From Bog-473 sp963791455 (GTDB lineage Bacteria > Actinomycetota > Acidimicrobiia > Acidimicrobiales > RAAP-2): DNA of 64,000 nt. The notes under the pieces are model-generated. The model searched no databases. It was not told the origin of the DNA and was given only the letters and a program-made list of their open reading frames with translations. Positions 9,377 through 19,119 of this stretch are shown in pieces. Within the stretch, counting starts at the first letter, position 1; the number at the start of each line of letters is the position of its first letter. The stretch is taken from positions 372,001-436,000 of the forward strand of contig CAWBSM010000003.1 of assembly GCA_963791455.1 (NCBI GenBank), in the 5' to 3' direction. The translations under genes and the position numbers were made by a program.

Positions 9377-12357
9377 GCGGGATCCACCTCAGTGGTCGTG
9401 AGCGCGACGCTGGTCACCATGGTGGTCGGGCCCGAGCGTGCCAGCGCGAGCGGGTCCGATCCCAAGAAGGCCTGCCCCACCACGGGCGACCAGAGGACGG
9501 CGCGCGGCGCCCCGCTGGCGAGCACCGCACCACGGTCCATTGCCACCAAGCGGTCCGCCAGCTCGGCGATGAACGCGATGTCGTGTTCGACGACGAGCAG
9601 CGTGGCGTCGAGGCGGCCGCGCACGTTGCGGAGGAGCTCGACCATCGCCTCCACCTCGCGCTGAGCCACGCCGGAGGATGGCTCGTCGAGCAGCACCACC
9701 CTCGGCTGGTGGGCCACGACGGCGGCCAGGTCGAGCAGACGACGAGAGCCCGTCGACAGCTCGCTCACCAGGTTGTCGGCGTAGCGCTTGAGGCTGAACA
9801 TCTCCAAGAGCTCACCCGTCCGGCGCATCACGGCCGCCTCCGTGCGCACCTGGGCCGGGAGGCGCAGCACGGCGTTGAAGGGGTCGCTGACGTCGGTGAA
9901 ACGCTCGAGCGACACGGCCAGCGCGTCGCGCACGGTCAGACCGGAGAAGAGGCGGGAGTCTTGGAAGGAGCGGCCCAGCCCCAGGCGGGCACGGGCCGAC
10001 GCCGTCCGGTCGGTCACGTCGACCCCGCCCAGCTCGACCCGTCCGGCTTGCGGCTGGAGGAACCCCGAGATGACGTCGAAGAGCGTCGTCTTTCCCGCGC
10101 CGTTCGGCCCGATGATCCCGACGATCTCCCCGCGGGCGGCCTGCAGGGACACGTCGTCGAGCGCCGTGTTACCGCCGAAGCTGATCGACAGGCCCCGGAC
10201 CTCGAGCTCCGGGTGGCCGTTGCGCTCCGTCGGCGCGGGGACGGCGTGCGTCTCGAGCGTCTCGGACGCCTTCTCGAGGTAGATCGACCACAGCAGTTCG
10301 GGGTGCGCCGCCAACTCGGCAGCGGGGCCCGAGAAGCGCACCGCCCCGTTCTCCATCACGTACACGCGGTCGGCCACCGCCACGTTCATCGACTGCTCGA
10401 CGAGCAGGATGGCGGTCCCCGCCCGGCGCATCGACTCGATCGCACCGAGCAGCTGCTCGACGACGAGCGGTGAGAGCCCGAGCGACAGCTCGTCGATCAG
10501 GAACAGCTTGGGGCGGGTGATGGTCGCCATGGCGAGGGCGAGCATCTGCTGCTGACCACCCGAGAGGTTGGCGGCGCGCTCGCTGCGGCGGGCGGCCAGG
10601 GTGGGGAAGATGGCCAGCGCTTCGTCGATCATGTCAGCGTCACGCTCGCCGCGCCGCCGGCCCTGCCACGCCGCGGCGCGCAGGTTGTCCTCCACGCGCA
10701 GGTTGGGGAAGATTCCCTCGCCACCGGGCACCTGGGCGATGCCGAGCCGGGCGATCTCGTCGGGGGGCAGGTGGGTGATGTCGCGTCCGTCGAAGACGAT
10801 GGCGCCGTGATCGGCCTCCACGACGCCGCCGATCGCCCGCAACAGCGTCGACTTGCCCGCCCCGTTGGTGCCGAGCAGCGCGACGATCTCGCCCTCCCCG
10901 ACCTCGATCTCGACGTCGGGGAGCACGGTGACGCCCTCGTAGCCCACGCGGAGCTCGCGCACGGCGAGCAGCGGCAGCGCGCCGGCGGCGCGATCCGCCA
11001 GCATCTGGGCCCGCGTGCGCATGGAGGTCCACACGTTGCGCACGTCGCGCTCGATGAGACTGCCGGCGCTCGCCACGATGAGCCCGCCGATGGTGAAGAT
11101 GGGGACCAACATGAGGAGGCCGTAGCGGAAGCCGACCGCGTCGCCCAGCGCGCCGACGCTCGGGAGGACGAGGAATCCGGGCAGGACGAAGAGCGCCCCG
11201 ATGGAGAAACCGACCGAGCGCACCCTCGATGGGATGGCGAGCGAGAGGGAGGCGAGAACGCCTGGTCCCACCACCGCCAGCGACGCGTCGATCCCGGCGT
11301 TGCCGATGAAGGCCACGGGGACGTTCGGGGCCAGCGCAAAGAGAACGGCGAACCCCGCCGCAATGACCGAGGCAACGGCGAGCATGCGGAAGACGAGGCC
11401 GATGTCACGTCGGGCCAGTCGGGTGGCGATCACGGCGCCGACGGCGAGGCCGAGGAGGTCGAAGACCTGGATGGGCGCAATGAGGTAGGCGCGATGCACC
11501 GCGTCGAGGTGGAAGGTCTCCTGGTATTGCAACGTGGCCAGGGAAGTGAAGCCGGCGATGGCGGCGGCGAGGAAGGGCAGCGCGATGAAGATGCGACGCA
11601 GCACGCCGATCTTCCAGACGGTGCGCCACGCTTCGCCCAGCGACGGTGCGGCCTCGACCGGGACGCCGATTGGCGGGCCGACGACGGGCTCGAGCGCGGG
11701 GGTGTCGCCCAGGGGGGCCGGCTCGCCTCGCTCCGAGGCAAGCATCTGTTCGGCCAGCTCGACCTGCTCGTGGCGCCCCCGCGCGGGCTCACGCAGGCGC
11801 AGGCCGACCACCACGACGATGGCGATGGGCACGGCGAAGAAGAAGAAGGGAGCGCGCCAGGACCAGACGGCGGCCAGGCCGGCGCCCAGGAGGACGCCCA
11901 CGATGGCGCCGATGCTGATGCCCGCGCGGTGGGCCGAGTAGACGCGTGGGCGCGCCCGGACCGGGTAGTAGTCCGCCAGCAGCGAGTTGTGGGTGGGAAA
12001 GATCACGGCCTGCCCCATGGAGACCCCGACCAACATGATGGTCGCCACCACCACGGTCTGGGCCGCGCCGAGCCCGACGGAGAACGCAGCGCCGACGAGG
12101 GCGCCGATGAGCGCGATGCGCACCCGGTTGGTGCGGTCAGCCAACACGGCGACGGGCAGCGTGCAGAGCAGCGCGGCCGCACCCGCGATGGCCACGATGA
12201 GCAGGATGCCGGCGTTGGTCAGGTGGAACGCGTCGCGGACGTTCGGCGTCAACACGTTGAACGCGCTCTGGGTGGCCTGGTCGAGCAGCTCGATCGCGAA
12301 CAGGACTCCGAGGGGGAAGAGACTGGCGCCGCCGCCGAGCTGGGCCAGGCGCTTCAT
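9373..12357 (-). CDS. MFS transporter fused to two Liv-type ATPase domains (MFS-LivF-LivG)
   Basis: 994 residues in one frame. Residues about 1-450 are a 12-helix MFS transporter, with motif A-like VLADRTNRVRI and a long central cytoplasmic loop. Residues about 460-700 form a LivF-like ATPase (Walker A LGTNGAGKST, signature LSGGQQQMLAL, Walker B LFLIDELSLGL). Residues about 715-975 form a LivG-like ATPase (Walker A GPNGAGKTT, signature-type LSTGSRRLLDLA, Walker B VVLLDEPSSG). The start ATG at 12357 overlaps the permease stop, and its own stop overlaps the binding-protein start. The ATPases should power the LivHM permease; what the MFS part does in such a complex is unknown. A paralogue of identical layout is at 56300-59350. 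Confidence 0.93.
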   Translation of the reverse strand: MKRLAQLGGGASLFPLGVLFAIELLDQATQSAFNVLTPNVRDAFHLTNAGILLIVAIAGAAALLCTLPVAVLADRTNRVRIALIGALVGAAFSVGLGAAQTVVVATIMLVGVSMGQAVIFPTHNSLLADYYPVRARPRVYSAHRAGISIGAIVGVLLGAGLAAVWSWRAPFFFFAVPIAIVVVVGLRLREPARGRHEQVELAEQMLASERGEPAPLGDTPALEPVVGPPIGVPVEAAPSLGEAWRTVWKIGVLRRIFIALPFLAAAIAGFTSLATLQYQETFHLDAVHRAYLIAPIQVFDLLGLAVGAVIATRLARRDIGLVFRMLAVASVIAAGFAVLFALAPNVPVAFIGNAGIDASLAVVGPGVLASLSLAIPSRVRSVGFSIGALFVLPGFLVLPSVGALGDAVGFRYGLLMLVPIFTIGGLIVASAGSLIERDVRNVWTSMRTRAQMLADRAAGALPLLAVRELRVGYEGVTVLPDVEIEVGEGEIVALLGTNGAGKSTLLRAIGGVVEADHGAIVFDGRDITHLPPDEIARLGIAQVPGGEGIFPNLRVEDNLRAAAWQGRRRGERDADMIDEALAIFPTLAARRSERAANLSGGQQQMLALAMATITRPKLFLIDELSLGLSPLVVEQLLGAIESMRRAGTAILLVEQSMNVAVADRVYVMENGAVRFSGPAAELAAHPELLWSIYLEKASETLETHAVPAPTERNGHPELEVRGLSISFGGNTALDDVSLQAARGEIVGIIGPNGAGKTTLFDVISGFLQPQAGRVELGGVDVTDRTASARARLGLGRSFQDSRLFSGLTVRDALAVSLERFTDVSDPFNAVLRLPAQVRTEAAVMRRTGELLEMFSLKRYADNLVSELSTGSRRLLDLAAVVAHQPRVVLLDEPSSGVAQREVEAMVELLRNVRGRLDATLLVVEHDIAFIAELADRLVAMDRGAVLASGAPRAVLWSPVVGQAFLGSDPLALARSGPTTMVTSVALTTTEVDPA

Positions 12358-14381
12358 GGCACCAGAGCCGGCTCGACAGGCGTCCCGCTGCCCGGCGTCG
12401 CGGCCCCCCGGCGCGTCGCCAGCGCGTCGAGCGCCCAGTCGCGCAGGTCGTAGCAGAGGCCGGCCAGCCCGCGGGGGAAGAGGATGAGCACGAGGAGCAC
12501 GCCGAGGCCGGCGGGGAACAGCTGCCAGCTCGGAGGCAGGAAGATGGTGCTGCCCTCGACCAGGGCGGCACCGAGGATCGCCCCGAGCGCCGAACCGAGG
12601 CCGCCCACGGCGGTGGCGGTGAACACGACCAAGCTGACGGGCACCAGGAACGAGGTCTCCTCGTACTGCTGGTTGATGACGAGCAGGAGGCAACCACCCA
12701 GCCCGGCGATGAAGCCGGAGACGGCGAAGGCGGTCAGCTTCGCCCACAGGACGCGGACGCCGTAGCCCGCCGCCGCCCGCTGGTTGGCCGGGAGCGCGCG
12801 TAGGACGCGCCCGGTCCGGCTGTGCCGCAGGCCGTGCAGGGCCACGAGCACGAGCACGAGGACGCCCAGGCACAGCTCGAACACCGACGCCTGCGACGTG
12901 ATGGCCAGCCCGAACAGGTAGGGGACGCCGAGCTGGCCCTGGGGGATCCACGAGAACTCCTCGCGCACCAGCAGGTAGCCCGACGCCGCGAGGGCGAAGG
13001 CGAGCGTGGTGACGGCGGCGAACATGCCGTCGAGGCGCACGGTCGGGATCCCCACCACGACGGCCACCCCGGCGGCCGCGGCGCCGGCCAGCAGGAGAGC
13101 GAGGCTCAGGTCCCAGTGCCAGTCCACGAGCGCGATGGCGCCGACCGCCGCCCCGACCGCCGCGAACGACATTTGGCCCAGGCTGACCTGGCCCGACCAT
13201 CCGCTGAGCACGACGATGGAGCAGCCGACGATCGCGAGGACGACGAGGGACGAGGTGCGGATGAGCTCGCCCGGGCCCAGCCACAGCGGCAACGTGCAGG
13301 CGGCGGCAAAGGCGACTAGCGCGAGCGCCGGGGTCCCGACCCGGACCTCGGTGAGGTCGCGCAGGGGGGTCGGGAGGTCGCGCGCGCTGCCGGCCAGTGG
13401 CAGCGTCGTCACGGCCTCCCGGTCGGTGTGGCGCGCCAGCAGCTGGCGCACGACGATGGCCGCGAAGACGACGCCCGCCAGCACGGCGAGCCCAAGCGCC
13501 GGATTGGTGGGCTCGTTCCAGGCCACGCCCTGCTCCAAGATGCCGAGGGCGACGGCGGAGAGCGCGATGACCGGCAACTCGGTGAAGTTGCCCAGCGCCA
13601 GGGCGGCCAGCGCCGTGACGAGCGCCGTCAGCCCGTAGGTCGGGTCGAGCGGGAGGCCCAGGATCGTCGCCTGGAAGAAGATGCTCACGAAGGAGAGCAC
13701 GCCCGCCACCACCCAGGTGATCGTCTGTAGACGGCCGACCGGGATGCCGAGCATGGCGGCGCGGTCGCGCCGGTCGCCGGCCGCCTGCACGGCGATCCCG
13801 ATGTCGCTCTTGGTGAACCAGATCGACACGGCGGCCAGGCAGGCGACCGAGACGATGACCGCCACCAGGTCGTTGGCGTCGAGCACGACGGGCGCGAGAT
13901 GCCAGCTGAGGTGCCAGGGGAAGGTCACGACCGCGGTCGCGATCGGCGTCTGACCCCAAAGGCGCGGGATGAGCAGGCTCAGCACCACGAGGAGCTGGGA
14001 GAGCCCGATGGTCGCCACCGTCAAGATGAGGCGGGGTGAGCGCCGGAACCGGCGGACCACGACGAACTCGAGGATCGCCGTCAGGAAGACGGTCGCCACC
14101 AGGCCAGTGGCGAGCCCGGCGAAGTAATTGACGCCCGAGAAGGCGACCAGGCCGACGGCCAGGACGGCGGGTGCTGTGCCGAGGTCGCCCTGGGCGAAGT
14201 TGATGACCTTGTTCAGTCGATACGTGAGCCCCAGCCCGACGGCCATGAGCGACCCGAGCAGCCCGAGCACGGCTCCTTGGATCCAGACGCCGAGCGGCAG
14301 CGGAAAGAGGATGAGCTGGAGGCCGAGCACGGCCGCGACCGACGCCGCCGCCGCGACGGCCGTCGCGCTGTTGCCGGCCAA
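12354..14381 (-). CDS. Branched-chain-amino-acid-type ABC permease, LivH-LivM fusion
   Basis: 675 residues. The N-terminal half is LivH-like (PRLILTVATIGLSQLL and the ILGLPLDPTYGL region) and the second half, from about residue 330, is LivM-like (GWSGQVSLGQMSF, then TAVGGLGSALGAILGAALVEG). Both halves have 8-10 hydrophobic helices. Such fusions give the whole membrane channel in one chain. The likely start is TTG at 14381, with an in-frame stop six codons upstream and only a weak ribosome site (GAGGG, about 12 bases away), so the exact start is uncertain. It is the first gene of a three-gene operon with the MFS-ATPase fusion and the binding protein. Substrate unknown. Confidence 0.92.
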   Translation of the reverse strand: MAGNSATAVAAAASVAAVLGLQLILFPLPLGVWIQGAVLGLLGSLMAVGLGLTYRLNKVINFAQGDLGTAPAVLAVGLVAFSGVNYFAGLATGLVATVFLTAILEFVVVRRFRRSPRLILTVATIGLSQLLVVLSLLIPRLWGQTPIATAVVTFPWHLSWHLAPVVLDANDLVAVIVSVACLAAVSIWFTKSDIGIAVQAAGDRRDRAAMLGIPVGRLQTITWVVAGVLSFVSIFFQATILGLPLDPTYGLTALVTALAALALGNFTELPVIALSAVALGILEQGVAWNEPTNPALGLAVLAGVVFAAIVVRQLLARHTDREAVTTLPLAGSARDLPTPLRDLTEVRVGTPALALVAFAAACTLPLWLGPGELIRTSSLVVLAIVGCSIVVLSGWSGQVSLGQMSFAAVGAAVGAIALVDWHWDLSLALLLAGAAAAGVAVVVGIPTVRLDGMFAAVTTLAFALAASGYLLVREEFSWIPQGQLGVPYLFGLAITSQASVFELCLGVLVLVLVALHGLRHSRTGRVLRALPANQRAAAGYGVRVLWAKLTAFAVSGFIAGLGGCLLLVINQQYEETSFLVPVSLVVFTATAVGGLGSALGAILGAALVEGSTIFLPPSWQLFPAGLGVLLVLILFPRGLAGLCYDLRDWALDALATRRGAATPGSGTPVEPALVP

Positions 14382-14518
14382 GCGTCGGGAGGTCCCTCAG
14401 CAACCCCCGTCCTTCTTCATGGCGTCATGCCTGGTCCCGCATGGCGAACGTGCCCCCCCGGGGTAGCTCACTTGGTCTCTGGCCCCAGCTGGTCCTGCTC
14501 GTGGCGGGCCTCAGGGTA

Positions 14519-14607
14519 GTGGTCAAGCGGTGCTGCGCCAAGGGCACCAATCCCGGTGTGGCGCACGGCCGTTGTTCTTGGCGCGGCGCGAGGCGGGTCG
14601 TGACCAC
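14519..14607. promoter_or_regulatory. Structured intergenic region between divergent transporter operons
   Basis: The 310-base gap between the permease start (14381) and the exporter ATPase start (14691) contains nested inverted repeats: GTGGTCA (14519-14525) with TGACCAC (14601-14607), and inside them GCGCCA (14535-14540) with TGGCGC (14559-14564) plus CACC/GGTG. It should hold both promoters, but I see no clear -35/-10 pair. A regulator site or an mRNA leader structure are both possible. Confidence 0.3.
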
Positions 14608-14690
14608 CCTGTATCGTCCCCGGTGAGCGAGAACACGCAGGGACGGACCGCGACCTCCCCCGCCGCTCTCCGTCGACGAAACGAGGCACC

Positions 14691-15455
14691 GTGACCCTCA
14701 CCGACCAAGTCCCTCCCACGCAGCGTTCGACCTCGCCGGCCGCGCATGCCGTCGAGCTGCGCAAGACCTACGGCACGGGGCAGGCCACGGTCCACGCACT
14801 GGCCGGCATCACCGTGACCTTCGAGCGCGGCCGTTTCACCGCCGTCATGGGCCCCTCGGGGTCGGGGAAGTCCACCCTGATGCACTGCATGGCGGGTCTC
14901 GACCGGCCGACGTCCGGACAGACGTTCGTCGGCGACCTCGACGTCGGCGCCCTGGACGACAAGGGCCTGACCCAGCTGCGCCGCGACCGGATCGGCTTTG
15001 TGTTCCAGTCCTTCAACCTGGTCCCCACGCTCACCGCCGGCGAGAACGTCACCCTGCCGGCCGACCTGGCGGGGAAGAAGGTCGACAAGGAGTGGTTCGA
15101 CTACCTGGTCGCCCAGCTCGGCATCGCCGACCGGCTGAGCCACCGGCCCACCGAGATGTCGGGCGGCCAGCAACAGCGCTGCGCCTGCGCCCGGGCCCTC
15201 ATCAACCGGCCCGACCTCATCTTCGCCGACGAGCCCACGGGCAACCTCGACTCGAACTCCTCGGCCGAGATGCTGGCGTTCCTGAAGCGGTCGGTGACCG
15301 AGTTCGGCCAGTCCATCGTGATGGTCACCCACGACCCCCGCGGCGCGTCGTACGCCGACCGCGTCGTCTTCCTCGCCGACGGCCAGGTCGCCGGCGAGCT
15401 AGCCGACCCGACGCCGGATTCGGTCCTCGAGCGCATCCGGACGATGGGCGCCTGA
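14691..15455 (+). CDS. ABC exporter ATP-binding protein (MacB/LolD-like)
   Basis: 254 residues, compact single ATPase domain: Walker A GPSGSGKSTLMHC, Q-loop FVFQSFNLVP, signature MSGGQQQRCACARAL, Walker B LIFADEPTGNLDS, and H-loop VTHD. The NLDS after Walker B and the paired FtsX-type permease one base downstream identify the MacB/LolD/FtsE group, which work by mechanotransmission rather than by a classical transport pore. Start GTG at 14691 follows GAGG. Confidence 0.95.
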   Translation: MTLTDQVPPTQRSTSPAAHAVELRKTYGTGQATVHALAGITVTFERGRFTAVMGPSGSGKSTLMHCMAGLDRPTSGQTFVGDLDVGALDDKGLTQLRRDRIGFVFQSFNLVPTLTAGENVTLPADLAGKKVDKEWFDYLVAQLGIADRLSHRPTEMSGGQQQRCACARALINRPDLIFADEPTGNLDSNSSAEMLAFLKRSVTEFGQSIVMVTHDPRGASYADRVVFLADGQVAGELADPTPDSVLERIRTMGA

Positions 15456-15456
15456 C

Positions 15457-17979
15457 ATGTGGCGGGTCACCATCAAGGGGCTCCTCGCCCACAAGCTGCG
15501 CCTTGCCCTCACAGCGTTGGCGATCGTGCTCGGGGTGACGTTCATCGCCGGTACGTTCGTGTTGACCGACACGCTGCACAACACGTTCGACAATTTGTTC
15601 GGGAACATCTATCAGAACGTCGACTTCCAGGTGCGCGGCGTGGCCCAGTTCGGCAACGGCGGCACCGCCACGCGCAATCCCGTCCCCGAGTCGCTCCTCG
15701 CCAAGGTGCAGGCCGTGCCCGGCGTGGAGGCCGCCAACGGCTCGGTGACCGGCTATGCGCAGTTCGTCCTCCCCGACGGCAAGGCCGTCACGACTGGTGG
15801 GGCGCCGAACCTGGGGGTCGAGTTCGACCCCAACCCGAAGATCTCCCCCCTCCACATCGTGCTGGGCAAGGCGCCGACGACCGCCCATGAGGTGGCCATG
15901 GACCTCGGCACGGCTCAGAAGCACCACTTCACGGTAGGCGAGAAGGTGCGCATTCTCTTGAAGGGCCCCACCCGTACCTTCACCATCAGCGGCCTGATGC
16001 GCTTCGGCACGGCGAACAACCTTCTCGGGGCCACGCTGGCCGCGTTCGACGTGCCCACCGCCCAGGCGCTCCTCGGCAACGTGGGCCAGTTCGACAACAT
16101 CAACATCATCGCCGCACCCGGCACCGACAAGGCGTCGGTCCAGCGTGCCATCGCCCGCGTCCTGCCCCACGGCGTCGAGGTGGTGACGGGACAGACCGTC
16201 ACCAACGAGCAGTCGAGCGCGGTGGGCCAGGCCCTCGGCATCTTCGACACGGCGCTGCTGGTCTTCGGCTTCATCGCACTGTTCGTGGGCGGCTTCACCA
16301 TCCTGAACACGTTCTCCATCACGGTGGGCCAGCGCACGCGCGAGCTCGCCCTGCTGCGCATCGTCGGGGCGAGCCGCCGCCAGGTGTTCCGCTCCGTGCT
16401 CGGCGAGGCGCTGATCGTCGGACTGGTGGCGTCGGTGATCGGTCTCGGGCTGGGGGTCCTGGCGGCCTTGGGGCTGGAGAAGTTGCTGAGCGCCTTCGGG
16501 TTCACGCTGCCGTCGGGCTCCTTGATCTTCCAGGCGCGTACCGTCGTCGTCTGCCTGCTCGTGGGCGTCGGGGTCACGCTGGTGGCCGCCATCAGCCCGG
16601 CCCGCCGCGCCGTGCGCATCGCCCCGGTGGCGGCGGTTTCCGAGCAGCAGACCGAGCAGGAGGTGCCCATGCGGCGCCGCTTCACCCAAGGCGGTGTCAT
16701 CACCGCGATCGGGATCGTGCTGCTGGCCGTCGGGCTCTCGAAGCCGGCCATCCAGCTGGTTGGCCTCGGTGCCGTCCTGATCTTCGTCGGTGTCGCCATG
16801 CTGGCACCCGCGGTGGCGCGCCCGATGGCCAGCGTCATCGGGCGCCCGCTGGCCCGCCTGCTCGGCACTTCGGGCCGGCTGGGCCGGGAGAACTCAATGC
16901 GCAGCCCACGGCGCACTGCCCAGACCGCGGCGGCGCTGATGGTGGGGCTCGCGCTCGTGTCGGCCATCGCCGTGTTCGGCGCCTCGCTGTCCAGCTCGGC
17001 CACGAGCAGCGTCGACAACGCGATTAGCGCGGACCTCATCATCACGCCGGCCAGCTCGACTGGGAACGGGGAGTTCGGCAACACCGTGCCGATCGTGGCG
17101 GGTGCCGTCCCTGGGGTCACCGCCACCTCGACCGTTTACGGCGGCCAGTTCGAGTTCCGCGATTCCCTCGTGTCCCTCTTGGCCGTCGGGACGGCGCACC
17201 TGAAGGAGACGGTGATCCTTAACATGACCGCGGGGACGTCGCGGGCGCTGGCCGCCGGCGGCCTGCTCGTCGACACCACCACGGCCGGCAGCGACCACCT
17301 CGCGGTGGGCGACACCGTCCCGGTGCGGTTCGCGCTGACAGGTCGCTCCACCATGCGCATCGGGGGGATCTACCAACCGAACGCACTGACGGGGAAGTAC
17401 CTCGTCGGAGACGGGTTCTTCCTCGCCCACTACCAGGATCCGCTGCCTGGCGCGGTGCTCCTGAAGACCGACGGCAGCCCGGGGGTGCAGTCGGCGGTCG
17501 AGCACGCGCTGACCGCCTATCCCAACGTGCAGGTCCAGTCGCGGTCCCAATTCGAGGCGTCGCAGAAGGCAGCGATCAACAAACTGCTCGGTCTGGTGTA
17601 TGCGCTGCTCGCCCTGGCCGTGCTCATCGCCCTCATCGGGATCGTGAACACGCTCATGCTGTCGGTCTTCGAGCGCACGCACGAGATCGGGCTCCTGCGC
17701 GCGGTCGGTATGAAGCGGCGCCAAGTCCGCGCCATGATCCGGTCGGAGTCGGTCATCCTCGCCGTCTTCGGTGCGGTGATCGGCATCGTCGTCGGCACCG
17801 CGCTGGGCCTCGCTCTCGTCTCGTCGCTGCGCTCGCAGGGCTTCACCAGCAGAGTGGTCCCCTTCTCGAACCTGGTCGTGTTCTTGATCCTGGCCGCGCT
17901 GCTCGGCCTTCTCGCAGCGAGCTGGCCGGCGCGACGGGCCGCTCGGCTGGACGTGCTGGCCGCGATCGCGGCCGAGTGA
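15457..17979 (+). CDS. FtsX-like ABC permease, full-length two-module form
   Basis: 840 residues. An N-terminal transmembrane helix (ALTALAIVLGVTFIAGTFVL) is followed by a large extracellular MacB-type domain, three helices with the FtsX motif (LRIVGASRRQVFRSVLGEAL), then a second extracellular domain and a second three-helix FtsX block near the C-terminus (LLRAVGMKRRQVRAMIRSE). This 4+4 helix, two-FtsX organisation is common in actinobacterial exporters of lipids, peptides or drugs. The start is one base after the ATPase stop, so the two genes form one unit. Confidence 0.93.
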   Translation: MWRVTIKGLLAHKLRLALTALAIVLGVTFIAGTFVLTDTLHNTFDNLFGNIYQNVDFQVRGVAQFGNGGTATRNPVPESLLAKVQAVPGVEAANGSVTGYAQFVLPDGKAVTTGGAPNLGVEFDPNPKISPLHIVLGKAPTTAHEVAMDLGTAQKHHFTVGEKVRILLKGPTRTFTISGLMRFGTANNLLGATLAAFDVPTAQALLGNVGQFDNINIIAAPGTDKASVQRAIARVLPHGVEVVTGQTVTNEQSSAVGQALGIFDTALLVFGFIALFVGGFTILNTFSITVGQRTRELALLRIVGASRRQVFRSVLGEALIVGLVASVIGLGLGVLAALGLEKLLSAFGFTLPSGSLIFQARTVVVCLLVGVGVTLVAAISPARRAVRIAPVAAVSEQQTEQEVPMRRRFTQGGVITAIGIVLLAVGLSKPAIQLVGLGAVLIFVGVAMLAPAVARPMASVIGRPLARLLGTSGRLGRENSMRSPRRTAQTAAALMVGLALVSAIAVFGASLSSSATSSVDNAISADLIITPASSTGNGEFGNTVPIVAGAVPGVTATSTVYGGQFEFRDSLVSLLAVGTAHLKETVILNMTAGTSRALAAGGLLVDTTTAGSDHLAVGDTVPVRFALTGRSTMRIGGIYQPNALTGKYLVGDGFFLAHYQDPLPGAVLLKTDGSPGVQSAVEHALTAYPNVQVQSRSQFEASQKAAINKLLGLVYALLALAVLIALIGIVNTLMLSVFERTHEIGLLRAVGMKRRQVRAMIRSESVILAVFGAVIGIVVGTALGLALVSSLRSQGFTSRVVPFSNLVVFLILAALLGLLAASWPARRAARLDVLAAIAAE

Positions 17980-18043
17980 CCCTCGGGCAGCGCGTGGCGG
18001 GGCGGCGCCGACCGGCCGGACGGCGGCTCGGTAGAGTACCGAC

Positions 18044-18987
18044 ATGGCGACGACCACGGAGACCGCTGCTGGGCCCGGCGCCTTCCGCCTCCCGGGCTAT
18101 CCGATCGCCGTCGGGCCGTTCACCCACGTGGCGGCGGAGCGGGACCGCCTGGGATCGTTGCGCTGGCGGACCTTCGACGCCCGCCAGCTCGGTGCGACGG
18201 TGGGGGGGAAATCCGCGGTGTCGATCTCACCGACGAGCTCGGGGACGAGGTCATCGAAGAGCTGCGCCAGGCGCTCCACGACTACAAGGTCATCTTCTTC
18301 CGCGACCAGCCGATGACGCCGCAGCAGCACGTCGCCTTCGCGCGGCGGTTCGGCGACCTCGAGATCCACCCATTCCTGCCGTCCAACACCGGCGAGCCCG
18401 AGCTGGTCCGGTTCGAGAAGACGGCGGAGGTCGCGGGTTACGAGAACTCGTGGCACCACGACGTGACGTGGCGCGAGTGCCCGTCCATGGGCGCAGTTCT
18501 GCACGCGCTCTCCGTGCCCGACCACGGCGGCGACACGCTCTTCGCGGACATGTACGCCGCGTACGACGCGCTGGACGACGTGACGAAGGAGGAGATCGAC
18601 GAGCTCGTGGCGGTGCACGACTTCACCCAGACCTTCGGGCACGCCATGAGCGCGGAGGTCCGCGCCGCGGCGCAAGAGAAGTTCCCGCCGGTCCGCCACC
18701 CGGTCGTGTGCACCCATCCGGCGACAAGCAAGCTCCACCTCTACGTCAACCGGCCCTTCGTCAGCCACGTCGAGGGGCTCGACCGCGAGGCCAGCGTCGA
18801 GTTGCTGGACCGGCTGTGCCGACAGGCGGACGCACCCGAGCACCAGTGCCGCTTCACTTGGACGAAGGACGCAGTGGCCTTCTGGGACAACCGCGCCGTG
18901 CAGCACTACGCCTCGAGCGACTACTGGCCCCAGCGCCGGACGATGGAGCGCGCCTCGGTCATCGGGAGGCGGCCGACCCGTTCTTGA
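18044..18987 (+). pseudogene. TauD/TfdA-like Fe(II)/2-oxoglutarate dioxygenase with a frameshift
   Basis: The ATG at 18044 opens a frame giving MATTTETAAGP... to ATVGG, and the expected continuation (IRGVDL, then DELGDEVIEELRQALHDY and the catalytic domain) lies one base out of frame. One extra G in the seven-G run at 18202-18208 would give VGGEIRGVDL, the normal TauD opening. Downstream the iron ligands are intact: HHD in SWHHDVTW and the distal His in AVQHYASSDYW, plus the 2-oxoglutarate Arg near RRTMER. Family members hydroxylate small acids such as taurine, sulfonates or aryloxyacids. A homopolymer error is as likely as real inactivation; the second half alone starts at ATG 18313. Confidence 0.85.
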
Positions 18988-19119
18988 GTCCCGGTCCCCT
19001 CAGGCGCCGGTGCCCAAGGGGGGGCCGCTGCCTCGAGATAGGGCCAGGCCCGGTCCGGCGTAAGCCCCCCACCAGGGGCCGGAGGTTCAGGGGAAACTCG
19101 AGCCAATCTGCTCCAGGGC

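Noticed and set aside
12354..14403. Treating the 9373 fusion gene as starting near 14403
   Set aside because: That long frame passes through the permease in a different frame and gives low-complexity Arg/Gly sequence; the ATG at 12357 overlapping the permease stop is the real start.
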